From an uncultured bacterium (lineage in GTDB: Bacteria > Bacteroidota > Bacteroidia > Chitinophagales > Chitinophagaceae): 39,405 bases of DNA. This document shows, piece by piece, positions 30,211-39,405 of this stretch. The stretch lies in the NCBI GenBank assembly GCA_903921675.1, contig CAIXQW010000194.1, positions 1 to 39,405 of the forward strand. Direction: 5' to 3'. The stretch's first letter is position 1; every line of letters starts with the position of its first letter. A program made the position numbers and the translations under genes. The notes under the pieces are model-generated. The model was not told the origin of the DNA, did not search any database, and was given only the letters and a program-made list of their open reading frames with translations.

Positions 30211-31551
30211 ATGAAAATAGCAGTTGTAGGAACAGGTTACGTAGGATTGGTAAGCGGTACATGCTTTGCAGAGCAAGGTAATAATGTAATATGTGTAGAC
30301 AATAACGAAAACAAAGTGCAGCGTTTACAAGCGGGCGAAATAGTCATTTATGAACCAGGTTTAGAGGTTTTGTTTGATAGAAATATTAAAGAAAATCGTC
30401 TGCATTTTACCACCAATTTAGAGGAAGCATTTGTAGCTAGCGATTTTATTTTTCTAGCATTACCTACCCCTCCTGGCGAAGATGGCAGTGCAGACCTAAG
30501 TTATATTTTAGGTGTAGCAAATGAACTTGGCAAACTATTAGCCAAATACAAAACGTATAAAGTAATTATTAATAAAAGCACGGTGCCTGTGGGTACTGCA
30601 GAGTTGGTAAAGAATGCTATTCTAGCAAACTACCAAGGCGAGTTTGATGTAGTAAGCAATCCGGAATTTCTAAGAGAAGGTGTAGCTGTAGAAGATTTTA
30701 TGAAGCCAGATAGAGTGGTAATTGGGTGCAGTAGCGAGAAAGCACAAAAAATGATGCACGACTTGTATGCACCATTTGTGCGCCAAGGCAATCCAATATA
30801 TTTTATGGATGAGCGAAGTGCAGAAGTAACCAAATACGCTGCTAATAGCTATTTGGCCATGCGTATAACTTTTATGAATGAGCTAGCTAACCTTTGCGAA
30901 AAAGTAGGCGCAGATGTAGAAACAGTAAGAGTGGGTATGGGAAGCGATAGCCGCATTGGCAAACGCTTCTTATTTTCTGGTATTGGATATGGTGGTAGTT
31001 GCTTCCCGAAAGATGTGCAAGCGTTGGTAAAAACCGCACATCAAAACGATTATCCTTACGAAATTTTAAAAAGCGTAATTGCCGTAAACGATAAACAAAA
31101 ATTGGTGTTGGCAGATAAAATAAAAAATTATTACAACAACAATTTAAATGGTAAAACTATTGCCATTTGGGGTTTAGCATTTAAACCAAATACAGATGAT
31201 ATAAGAGAAGCGCCAAGTTTATACATTATTCCTGCACTAATAGAAGCCGGCGCAAAAATTGTTGCCTACGACCCAGAAGGCATAGAAAATGTAGAAAAAT
31301 ATTTTGCAAATAATGATGCTGTTGCTCCGCATATAGATTATGCCACCAATGCCTATGATGCATTAAAAGGTGCAGACTGCCTAGCTATACTTACAGAATG
31401 GGGCATATTTAGAGCTCCAGAGTTTGATAGAATGAAAGAAAACTTGGCTACCCCTATTATATTTGATGGTAGAAACTTATACGACTTACCTAGTATGCAA
31501 GAAATGGGTTTTTATTATAATAGTATCGGAAGAAAAGTAATTGGCGCTTAA
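30211..31551 (+). CDS. UDP-glucose/GDP-mannose dehydrogenase family, likely UDP-glucose 6-dehydrogenase
   Basis: MKIAVVGTGYVGLVSGTCFAEQGNNVICVD; NKSTVPVGTAE; SNPEFLREGVAVEDFMKPDRVVIG; GYGGSCFPKDVQAL; WGLAFKPNTDDIREAPSL. Confidence 0.93.
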   Translation: MKIAVVGTGYVGLVSGTCFAEQGNNVICVDNNENKVQRLQAGEIVIYEPGLEVLFDRNIKENRLHFTTNLEEAFVASDFIFLALPTPPGEDGSADLSYILGVANELGKLLAKYKTYKVIINKSTVPVGTAELVKNAILANYQGEFDVVSNPEFLREGVAVEDFMKPDRVVIGCSSEKAQKMMHDLYAPFVRQGNPIYFMDERSAEVTKYAANSYLAMRITFMNELANLCEKVGADVETVRVGMGSDSRIGKRFLFSGIGYGGSCFPKDVQALVKTAHQNDYPYEILKSVIAVNDKQKLVLADKIKNYYNNNLNGKTIAIWGLAFKPNTDDIREAPSLYIIPALIEAGAKIVAYDPEGIENVEKYFANNDAVAPHIDYATNAYDALKGADCLAILTEWGIFRAPEFDRMKENLATPIIFDGRNLYDLPSMQEMGFYYNSIGRKVIGA

Positions 31552-31570
31552 CAGCTCAACGGAAAATATA

Positions 31571-31610
31571 AAAAAGGCACGCATTTCAAACTGAAATGCG
31601 TGCCTTTTTT
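31571..31610 (+). terminator. Strong hairpin terminator after the UDP-sugar dehydrogenase gene
   Basis: Perfect 18-bp inverted repeat AAAAAGGCACGCATTTCA-AAC-TGAAATGCGTGCCTTTTT followed by T. Confidence 0.9.
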
Positions 31611-31620
31611 CTTGGCTATT

Positions 31621-31659
31621 GAAAATAACAAAGCCACATATTTTTAGTATGTGGCTTTG
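31621..31659 (-). terminator. Hairpin terminator candidate for the minus-strand T9SS gene
   Basis: 12-bp inverted repeat CAAAGCCACATA-TTTTTAG-TATGTGGCTTTG; on the minus strand followed by TTATTTTC. Confidence 0.75.
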
Positions 31660-31678
31660 AAGAATTAATTTATAATTA

Positions 31679-33571
31679 TTAGTTTTTTACAAACTTTTGC
31701 GTTGTAACACCTTTAGCATCACTAATTGAAATTACATACATACCAGCTGGTAAAGCAGCAATATCTAATTTCAATTTGCTATTGCTAATTGATGCTACTG
31801 TAGCATTTACAGCTTGACCAAATGAATTAGCAATTGTAATTTTCTTACCACTCATATTACCTTCGATGTTTAATACATCTGAAGATGGGTTTGGATAAAT
31901 ATTGTAAATAACATTACCATTTTTATCTAAGTTACTAATTGCATCTGCAACAAAATCAGCATTGTAGCAAGTATAATCACCATCAGCAGAGTGAGTAAGC
32001 AACCAAGATACTGGTAAACCAATATAGCGGATAGAATTTCCATCCCCTTGATCATCTGTACTTGATAATACTGTTCCAGGCTCTGTATCAGACTGCCAAA
32101 TGATATGTACTTTATTATCTACATTAGTAGCAATACTTGGAAATACATCTTCTACTTTTGGAGAATTAGAGATATTAATTCTACTACCCCAAGATGCACC
32201 ATTATTAGTACTCATGATCATAAAGATATCTCTAAAGTTTTGTCCAGTCAATTGAACAATATCATCAGAGCTAGAAGTAGTATCGCCATCCATTACTGCA
32301 CTATACACACAATAAAGTGTATCTCCATTTCTTGCCATTTGCGAGAAATTGCTAGAACCAGGTGCTGCATATCTATCGCTTTTTGCAGCAGAAGAGTTAT
32401 GGTTCTCTCCAAAATCAAAAGAAGAATTGCCATCACAATCAAACAATGAATCTAAAATAATTCCTTGATTAGGCACCATGTTAGAATTCCAATAAACTAA
32501 TGTATTTAAGAATGTAATTGGTCTGTAAAAACCACCAGCTAATAAAGTACTATCAATATATCCACCAGCTGGAGAATAAATAACATGAGTAATACCTTTA
32601 TCATCTATCATTACAGAAGCAGAAGCATCTGAAGAAAAAATATTTTGTGCAGTATCTGGACCACCGCCACCGTTACCAGCAACAATAGTTTGATATCTGT
32701 AAGGGTTTCTGTTTGCAGGTAATCCACAATCGATGATAGTATCTACAGCAAAAGTAGTTCCATAGTCAGCGCTTTTTAATAAATACATATTTGTTAGCAC
32801 ATCACCAATGATAATAGAAACGTGCGAATCTTTTGCAGAAATATTATAAGACTCCCCACCTACTCTATAAATAGAAGCAGTATCAATACCAGGTAATGGA
32901 ATACATTTAGTAGGCCATGTAAGACCACCATCTGTACTTTTGCTATAAAAAACACCAACTCTAAAGGTATCGTATATCCAAGATTGGGCATTGATTACAT
33001 ACATATTATTACCTGCAATTGCAGCTTTAGGCCAAATCAATGTATCTGTAGTTAATGGGCCTTTTAATAATACGGATTGTTGTGTAAAGGAAGTTCCTAC
33101 ACCAGAGTTGTAAAAACCAAATGAAGAAGCATTTAAACTATTATGAGTAAAAAAATAATCCTTTGTTCCAAACATTGCTAAATCTGGGAAGCCAGTTCTA
33201 AAGCTTTCTTGACGAGTTGTTGGAATTACCCCAAATACGCCACCCGTGGCAGAGTTGTAAGCTGTTCCTCTATCTGCAAACGAATTATCTGTTGCAGAAC
33301 TAAATGTCCATACAGCAGATAAGGAGCCATTACCATAATTGTTGATTCTATGGCTCATGCTACCATTACTTTGCAAATCATAAGTAGTAGTTCCAATAGA
33401 TGAACTATTGTTACCATTACCTCTTGTTTTTTTTACATATCCAGATTTTGAAACCGAATATTTTGTAACTCCTTTTGTTGGATTACCTGCGGGCTTTGCA
33501 ACTTCACTATTTTGTGCATTTGCATTTAATAGTAAACTCAATGCTCCTACAGAAAGTAAAAATTTTTTCAT
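31679..33571 (-). CDS. Secreted protein with T9SS type A sorting domain
   Basis: Signal peptide MKKFLLSVGALSLLLNANAQ; Asp-box-like STDGGLTWP / STNNGASWG; C-term YNIYPNPSSDVLNIEGNMSGKKITIANSFGQ...LPAGMYVISISDAKGVTTQKFVKN. Confidence 0.9.
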   Translation of the reverse strand: MKKFLLSVGALSLLLNANAQNSEVAKPAGNPTKGVTKYSVSKSGYVKKTRGNGNNSSSIGTTTYDLQSNGSMSHRINNYGNGSLSAVWTFSSATDNSFADRGTAYNSATGGVFGVIPTTRQESFRTGFPDLAMFGTKDYFFTHNSLNASSFGFYNSGVGTSFTQQSVLLKGPLTTDTLIWPKAAIAGNNMYVINAQSWIYDTFRVGVFYSKSTDGGLTWPTKCIPLPGIDTASIYRVGGESYNISAKDSHVSIIIGDVLTNMYLLKSADYGTTFAVDTIIDCGLPANRNPYRYQTIVAGNGGGGPDTAQNIFSSDASASVMIDDKGITHVIYSPAGGYIDSTLLAGGFYRPITFLNTLVYWNSNMVPNQGIILDSLFDCDGNSSFDFGENHNSSAAKSDRYAAPGSSNFSQMARNGDTLYCVYSAVMDGDTTSSSDDIVQLTGQNFRDIFMIMSTNNGASWGSRINISNSPKVEDVFPSIATNVDNKVHIIWQSDTEPGTVLSSTDDQGDGNSIRYIGLPVSWLLTHSADGDYTCYNADFVADAISNLDKNGNVIYNIYPNPSSDVLNIEGNMSGKKITIANSFGQAVNATVASISNSKLKLDIAALPAGMYVISISDAKGVTTQKFVKN

Positions 33572-33720
33572 TTCTTATTTTATTTTTAAATTATTGAACA
33601 ACAAATATAACTTTATTGTAGAAGAAAAATTGAGTCGATATTAACTTTTTATCAACTTATTGCAATAAAATGACAATTTTCAGTAAAGTAGCGGCAAAAC
33701 AAAGGTTTAGTAACAGAATA

Positions 33721-35493
33721 CTATTTCCCTTTCTTCATTCTTTCTTGGTTTTGCTTTTGCATCTCCACCATTTTTTCCATAAACTTACTCGTTTTTGGTC
33801 CTTTGGTTTTGTTTTCATCTATCTGAGCACGAATTTTATCGTGGTTAATCACATAGTTTTGAATCACAAATTGCAAAATCAAAGTAAAAATATTACTTAC
33901 TACATAGTAAAAAGTAAGCGCCGCTGGCATTTTATTAAATACACCTAAGAATATTACAGGCATAATAAAAGGCATATACTTTAACGCAGGATTGCTATTA
34001 TCTGTAGGTGTGCTATTCATATTATACAATGCCATTACCAAAGATGTAGCCACAAATAACAATGTCCAAAGACTTACATGATTGCCATAAGCAGGTATAG
34101 AAAATGGTAAGGTAAGAATGCTATCAAATGTACTTAAATCTTTTGCCCATAAAAATGGCTGCTGACGAAGTTGGATAGCATTCGGTAAAAATGATAACAA
34201 GGCAAAGAAGATTGGCAACTGTGCCAAAGCTGGCAAACATCCACCCAATGGACTTACACCTGCACTGCGAAACAATTCCATTTGCTTTACACCAAATGCT
34301 TGTTGATCATCTGCATATTTGGCTTTCAACTCGTCTAGCTCTGGCTTTAACACCTTCATTTTGGCGCTGCTTAAATAGCTTTTGTAAGTAATAGGACTCA
34401 TTAGCAAACGAATAATAATGGTCAACATCATGATAATTAAACCATAATTTTGAAATACACTAGCTAGCATATCAAACAATGGTAAAATCACCCATTTGTT
34501 TAGATAGCGAATAAAACTCAACCATTTGCTATACTCCAATGGAATCATTTCTTCTAGCTTTTTGTTATAGCTTTTCAGCAATTCGTAGTCGTTTGGCCCA
34601 CAATACATTTGCAAATTAGCATCTTGCCCGGCAGCCAAGTTAATATTAGCATTGATGGCAGCTAAGGTTTGATTGCTGGTATCGTTGGTGGCTTTATAAT
34701 TTACTCTGGCAGATGTAAAATCTTTATCAGTAGCAATCAAAGAAGTATTAAAATAATGCTGCTTAAAGGTTAGGTATTTCAGCCCTTCTTTAAACTCTAC
34801 CGTTTTATCATCTGAAATGCTATTATGGTCTGTACCTTCTTTACTTTCATTGTAAGCAATAGTGGTGTATTGCATTTCTGTAACATGGTCGTACTCGTTG
34901 TTTGGCGCAGTGCTAGTCCAATTTAAATTCATAGCATTACTAGCATCTACGGTGCCATTACCTGCTATATGCATATCTACCATATAGCTGCTATCTGGCA
35001 AAGTATAAGTAATGCTTGGCCCACCTGCAGCGGTGTATGTAATAGATTTGCCATTGGCTACTGGCACAAAAGATACATCTTTGGTATGTAGCATATTGCC
35101 TGCGCTTGTTTTGTAGGCTACATCAAAAGCGTTTTGATTGGCTTTAAACACCTGCACAGCTTGCTTGCTAATGGCGGTTTTAAAGTGTTTCAACTCTACA
35201 TTTAGAGGTTGTGCTCCTTTGTTGGTAAATGTAATTTTCACCAACGCATTTTCTAATACATTCTGCACCACTGGCACTGCGTTAGAGTCTGCTTTTACAG
35301 CAGCTACAGCTTGATTGCTATCTGCCTTAGCCATCAAAGTGGTATCGGCTTTTACAGGATGCAGCTTAGCTTGCGCTATGCTATCTTCTTGCTTTTGTTT
35401 GAAAAATTTGGATTGTTGTTGTTGGTTGTATAATAGATAGCCTGCCAAAAGCGCCATCAATAATATCATGCCTATTCTACCCTGTTTATCCAT
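33721..35493 (-). CDS. yidC: Membrane protein insertase YidC
   Basis: MDKQGRIGMILLMALLAGYLLYNQQQQ; large periplasmic domain; NYGLIIMMLTIIIRLLMSPITYKSYLSSAKMKVLKPELDELKAKY...RSAGVSPLGGCLPALAQLPIFFAL. Confidence 0.95.
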   Translation of the reverse strand: MDKQGRIGMILLMALLAGYLLYNQQQQSKFFKQKQEDSIAQAKLHPVKADTTLMAKADSNQAVAAVKADSNAVPVVQNVLENALVKITFTNKGAQPLNVELKHFKTAISKQAVQVFKANQNAFDVAYKTSAGNMLHTKDVSFVPVANGKSITYTAAGGPSITYTLPDSSYMVDMHIAGNGTVDASNAMNLNWTSTAPNNEYDHVTEMQYTTIAYNESKEGTDHNSISDDKTVEFKEGLKYLTFKQHYFNTSLIATDKDFTSARVNYKATNDTSNQTLAAINANINLAAGQDANLQMYCGPNDYELLKSYNKKLEEMIPLEYSKWLSFIRYLNKWVILPLFDMLASVFQNYGLIIMMLTIIIRLLMSPITYKSYLSSAKMKVLKPELDELKAKYADDQQAFGVKQMELFRSAGVSPLGGCLPALAQLPIFFALLSFLPNAIQLRQQPFLWAKDLSTFDSILTLPFSIPAYGNHVSLWTLLFVATSLVMALYNMNSTPTDNSNPALKYMPFIMPVIFLGVFNKMPAALTFYYVVSNIFTLILQFVIQNYVINHDKIRAQIDENKTKGPKTSKFMEKMVEMQKQNQERMKKGK

Positions 35494-35801
35494 TTTGTTT
35501 TTTTTGAAGTGCGCAAAGTTAAATAAATTAAAAGGAATGCAAAGTAATTTTTGGGATAGATGGTAATTAGATTGGGTTTTAGGATCCTAAGTAGTTGGGT
35601 TGATTTTGGAAAGATTGGCTAATTTACCGTGAAATTAGGTATCAATTTAAAATCAAGTAAGTCTATAAGAAAATAGCACAATCTCAAATCATAACCGGGA
35701 AAAGTCGAGTTAGGTGCGCCATCCTGAATGCAGATGATAAATAACAAAATAATTTATAAAAACCTTTTTCAAATAAATTGAACCCTAAAAAGGTAACGTA
35801 A

Positions 35802-35942
35802 ATGGAAATAATAAAATCTATCAACGATACACTTGCATTTACAATAGAAAAGGAAAAAATTATTGGCATAATAAATTGGTTTTTGAGTAACTTACCACGC
35901 GTTACGCCAGACAAAGTGATGATGAGAATAAAAAAAACTTAG
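35802..35942 (+). CDS. Small ORF or gene remnant, unknown
   Basis: 46-aa frame MEIIKSINDTLAFTIEKEKIIGIINWFLSNLPRVTPDKVMMRIKKT*, 13 nt upstream of the next ORF; no family recognised. Confidence 0.35.
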   Translation: MEIIKSINDTLAFTIEKEKIIGIINWFLSNLPRVTPDKVMMRIKKT

Positions 35943-35955
35943 CAAGTATTCAAAA

Positions 35956-36753
35956 ATGATAGACTTTATACAACAAATCAAACTCCGCAACGAAACACTA
36001 TTTTACTTTGGCCTTGTCTGCCTTTTATTGTCTGTGGTATTTTTACTACTTACAAAAATAACAACTGTACAAGTGTATCATGTCAATGCTTGGTACAAGC
36101 CATTTAAATTTGCTTTCTCCACATTTTTATTTGCTTGGGCAATGGCTTGGTATTGTTACTATTTACCAAATTTCAATATCCATTTATTCAATTGGTCTGT
36201 TATTATTTTATTGGGTTTCGAAATTTTTTATATTGCTTTTCAAGCAAGCAAAGGGCAACTATCTCATTACAATTTAAGTACACCAATCTATTCGGCACTA
36301 TACTCTATGATGGCCTTAGCAGCAACTTTGGTAACGCTTTACACTGCATATGTTGGCATACTATTTTTCAAGAATGATTTTCCAGCATTGCCAATTTATT
36401 ATTTGTGGGCAATTCGATTAGGCATCATCATTTTTGTAATATTTTCTTTCGAGGGCTTTGCAATGGGCGCTAGGCTCAACCATAGTGTTGGTGCATTAAA
36501 CGACAATTCCAATTGGCTAATAATTGGCTGGAGCAAAACAGTTGGCGATTTAAGAGTTGCACATTTTATAGGTATGCATGCTTTACAAGTATTACCACTC
36601 CTATCCTATTACGTTTTTAAAAATACAAAACTCACTATTGGGCTTACTGTGATGTATGGATTATTAGCAATGCTTACACTTATTCAAGCACTGCAAGGAA
36701 AGCCATTGATGAGAGGGAGTAAGGTGGAAAAAGAAGTGAGTGGAACAATTTAG
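35956..36753 (+). CDS. Multi-pass membrane protein of uncharacterised family
   Basis: 265 aa with about 7 hydrophobic segments; conserved-looking GDLRVAHFIGMHALQVLPLLSYYVF. Confidence 0.8.
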   Translation: MIDFIQQIKLRNETLFYFGLVCLLLSVVFLLLTKITTVQVYHVNAWYKPFKFAFSTFLFAWAMAWYCYYLPNFNIHLFNWSVIILLGFEIFYIAFQASKGQLSHYNLSTPIYSALYSMMALAATLVTLYTAYVGILFFKNDFPALPIYYLWAIRLGIIIFVIFSFEGFAMGARLNHSVGALNDNSNWLIIGWSKTVGDLRVAHFIGMHALQVLPLLSYYVFKNTKLTIGLTVMYGLLAMLTLIQALQGKPLMRGSKVEKEVSGTI

Positions 36754-36915
36754 ATATTGTTGCTAGATGTTTTGAGATGGCTAGTTGTTAAGTAGTATTT
36801 TATTGTAAAAAATTTGTGATGTAGGAAAGCTGGTATATATTTGAGTGAGTGGAAATGTATAACAGCGTTACCTAAGACCTCTATCAAACATCAATACCTT
36901 AATCCAAAAAAATAA

Positions 36916-37125
36916 ATAAAAAAGATAAATTGGAAAGAAATAAGCAAATTTTTATCGGGTGCTTTTTTTGTAACTGCAGGAGCAAGTTGGTATTTTGCAT
37001 TATTGAAAGTAGACCTTCCATTTATGGGCACAACAATGACTCACGAATTTCTTTTCATTCGCGGGTTCATCCATTTTGCTTTATGCTTGGCTACATTTTA
37101 TTTTGGCTTTATTAGAAATAAATAA
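36916..37125 (+). CDS. Small two-helix membrane protein with apparent ATA start (or start-lost remnant)
   Basis: Own translation: (ATA)KKINWKEISKFLSGAFFVTAGASWYFALLKVDLPFMGTTMTHEFLFIRGFIHFALCLATFYFGFIRNK*; no ATG before mid-protein and an in-frame TAA just upstream. Confidence 0.5.
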   Translation: MKKINWKEISKFLSGAFFVTAGASWYFALLKVDLPFMGTTMTHEFLFIRGFIHFALCLATFYFGFIRNK

Positions 37126-37374
37126 ACTGCTATAAATATTTCTACTTTCCATTTGCATTTTTAAAAATTTGAAAAATAGTTTGAAATTAAACCAATTTGC
37201 AATAAGCATTAATAACTACTGAGTTATTTTGAATTCTACACAAACAAAAATGAGCTTACTAAATTGATACTACAAATTTTAGTTCACAAACCTGAAAATT
37301 GGGACAAAGGAAATTTGTTTGGAATAATAATTTCTGAATAATCTAGCCAAATTATTATTCCCAATGCAAAATTC

Positions 37375-38466
37375 CTACCCTCCTATTTCCAAAAAATCCA
37401 CCTTCTCTTCCCAGCCGGCAAATGCTTTTTCTAGCCTATCTAGGTGGGTGTCTGTTATGAAAGTTTGGCAGTTTTCTTGGGTGATGAGGTTTAGTAGGTG
37501 TATGCTTCTATTGGCGTCTAGTTTTTCAAATACATCATCCAAAAGCAATATTGGAGTAATGCCAAGCTGCTGTTTCATGTATTGGTACTGTGCTATTTTT
37601 AGGGCAAACAATAGGGTTTTTCGTTGGCCTTGGCTAGCAAAGTCTTTAAAACTTTCTTGGGGGCTCATGCCTAGCAAAAGGTCATCGCGATGAATGCCAC
37701 AGCTGGTTCTTTTGGTGGCAATATCTTTTTGAATTGTTTGTTTAAACAAATCTTCTAAATTATTATTAACCAGTTTACTATCTAAATTGATTATAATTTC
37801 TTTCGGCTCTTTACTAATCTCCTTGTACAAGGCGCAAACCATAGGTATAAACTGCGCTAGCATGGCCACTCTTTTGGGGCTAATATATGCGGCGTGTTGG
37901 CACAGCAGTTGGTTGTAGTAGGCTAGCAAATCCCACTGCTGCCCATTGGGTTCTTGCCATGCTTTCAATAGTGCATTGCGCTGCGCCAGTACTTTGTTGT
38001 AGGCTATCAGGTGGCTAAAATAGGTAGTGTCAATCTGGCACAGTATGCCATCAATAAATTTTCTGCGGTACTCGCTTCCTTCTGTTATTAGCACCGTATC
38101 ATCCGGCGAAATCATTATGCAAGGTATCCTACCAATATGCTGCTGCAACTGCTTGATGTCCTCGCCATTTTCGCTTAATTCCTTTTTGCCATTTTCACGA
38201 ATGATAATTTTAATAGCCGAGCTCTGCCCTTCTGCCCAATCAAAAATTCCTTCTATATACATGCCTTGCTTGTTGTGCATTACCACCGCGCTATCCTTTT
38301 TGGCAAAGTAGCTTTTGGTAAAACCCAGGTAATAAATGGCATCTAAAATATTGGTTTTGCCTACCCCATTTGCCCCATAAATACAATTAATAGGCTTAGA
38401 AAAGCTAAAAGATTGCTGCAAGTAGTTTTTATATTGATAAAATGATATTTTTTTTAGGAATGGCAA
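37375..38466 (-). CDS. recF: DNA replication and repair protein RecF (TTG start at 38466 proposed; ORF-track ORF extends to 38502)
   Basis: PFLKKISFYQYKNYLQQSFSFSKPINCIYGANGVGKTNILDAIYYLGFTKSYF (Walker A); FASQGQRKTLLFALKIAQ; PILLLDDVFEKLDANR. Confidence 0.92.
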   Translation of the reverse strand: MPFLKKISFYQYKNYLQQSFSFSKPINCIYGANGVGKTNILDAIYYLGFTKSYFAKKDSAVVMHNKQGMYIEGIFDWAEGQSSAIKIIIRENGKKELSENGEDIKQLQQHIGRIPCIMISPDDTVLITEGSEYRRKFIDGILCQIDTTYFSHLIAYNKVLAQRNALLKAWQEPNGQQWDLLAYYNQLLCQHAAYISPKRVAMLAQFIPMVCALYKEISKEPKEIIINLDSKLVNNNLEDLFKQTIQKDIATKRTSCGIHRDDLLLGMSPQESFKDFASQGQRKTLLFALKIAQYQYMKQQLGITPILLLDDVFEKLDANRSIHLLNLITQENCQTFITDTHLDRLEKAFAGWEEKVDFLEIGG

Positions 38467-38515
38467 GGTGGTTTTTGGCTTGGTTTTATTATCTTCGCAC
38501 AAATTTACAATAAAG

Positions 38516-39405
38516 GTGCAAAATCAGTTCGGCAAAGAAACATATTTATATTGGTACGAGTCCATGTTGCTACTTCGAAAATTTGAAGAAAAAACTGGTC
38601 AGCTGTATGGTCAGCAAAAAATTCGTGGGTTTTGCCATTTATACATTGGGCAAGAAGCATTGGCTTCTGGCGCTATGACCGCTATCCGCGATGATGATAA
38701 TATGATTACTGCCTACCGCGACCACGGTTTGGCTATCGTAAAAGGTATTACACCAAACGAGTGTATGGCAGAATTGTATGGCAAAGCTACTGGCTGCACC
38801 AAAGGTAAAGGTGGTAGCATGCACTTTTTCAGCAAAGAAAAAAGATTCTTTGGTGGGCATGGCATAGTAGGTGGGCAAATTGGTTTGGCAGCAGGTATTG
38901 CATTTGCCGAGCAGTTTAAAGGCACAGACGCTGTAACCCTTTGCTATTTTGGCGATGGTGCAGCGCGTCAGGGCATGCTGCACGAAACATTTAATATGGC
39001 CATGACATGGAAACTGCCTGTTATCTTTATTTGCGAAAACAATCATTATGCAATGGGTACTAGCGTAGAACGCACTAGTAATGTATTGGATATTTATAAA
39101 TTTGCGGATGCGTACGATATGCCTGGCGACAGCATAGATGGTATGAGCCCAGAAGAAGTGCATAATGCAATAGAAAGAGCAGCACGCCGCGCCAGAGATG
39201 GAGAAGGCCCTACCCTAATAGAAATGAAAACCTATAGATATCGTGGGCATAGTATGAGCGACCCTGCTAAATACAGAAGCAAAGAGGAAGTAGAAGAGTA
39301 TAAAGAAAAAGACCCGATAGACCATGTGCTAAATGTAATTAGAGAAAATAATTACGCTACAGAAGCTGAGATTGAAGCTATCAACGAAAAAGTAAAAGCG
39401 GTGGT
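38516..39405 (+). CDS. pdhA: Pyruvate dehydrogenase E1 component alpha subunit (partial, GTG start, runs off window end)
   Basis: Own translation: (GTG)QNQFGKETYLYWYESMLLLRKFEEKTGQLYGQQKIRGFCHLYIGQEALASGAMTAI...GKGGSMHFFSKEKRFFGGHGIVGGQIGLAAG...CYFGDGAARQGMLHETFNMAM...MKTYRYRGHSMSDPAKYRSKEE. Confidence 0.95.
   Translation, partial: MQNQFGKETYLYWYESMLLLRKFEEKTGQLYGQQKIRGFCHLYIGQEALASGAMTAIRDDDNMITAYRDHGLAIVKGITPNECMAELYGKATGCTKGKGGSMHFFSKEKRFFGGHGIVGGQIGLAAGIAFAEQFKGTDAVTLCYFGDGAARQGMLHETFNMAMTWKLPVIFICENNHYAMGTSVERTSNVLDIYKFADAYDMPGDSIDGMSPEEVHNAIERAARRARDGEGPTLIEMKTYRYRGHSMSDPAKYRSKEEVEEYKEKDPIDHVLNVIRENNYATEAEIEAINEKVKAV

Noticed and set aside
35684-35914. Minus-strand 76-aa ORF between yidC and the membrane protein gene
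   Set aside because: No recognisable motif and overlaps a plus-strand frame with better context; not supportable.
36930-37115. TTG-start ORF MERNKQIFIGCFFCNCRSK...
   Set aside because: Overlaps the ATA-start frame, which has much more protein-like composition; the Cys-rich sequence is an out-of-frame reading.
38639-39163. Minus-strand ORFs 38639..39163 and 38713..38925
   Set aside because: Antisense to pdhA, whose translation is unambiguous.

Overview
Low-GC Bacteroidota-type chromosomal segment, probably Chitinophagaceae-like judging from T9SS cargo proteins, a PorG-like protein and TAnnTTTG -7 boxes. Most of the window is ordinary chromosome: ribBA (partial), ffh, rnhA, an M42 peptidase, prfB, waaA/kdtA, a DegT aminotransferase plus UDP-glucose dehydrogenase pair, yidC, recF, pdhA (partial), an FtsE-like ATPase and a C-terminal processing protease. 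Accessory content: (i) a divergent cluster of four glycosyltransferases and a formyltransferase-fold enzyme, with repeated 8-nt gene overlaps; (ii) a 1311-aa Pls/PosA-type NRPS-like protein (A-PCP-membrane/hexapeptide repeats); (iii) a 7-bp-period tandem repeat array between that gene and prfB; (iv) a T9SS cargo gene split by frameshifts; (v) a VapC-type PIN toxin reading frame missing from the supplied ORF track, because its expected start codon reads ATA inside an ATAA overlap with the antitoxin stop; (vi) a second small ORF with ATA at its expected start; (vii) an eroded-looking stretch between yidC and recF. No CRISPR array, rRNA, tRNA or complete IS element was recognised. All family calls are from reading motifs by eye; no searches were run.
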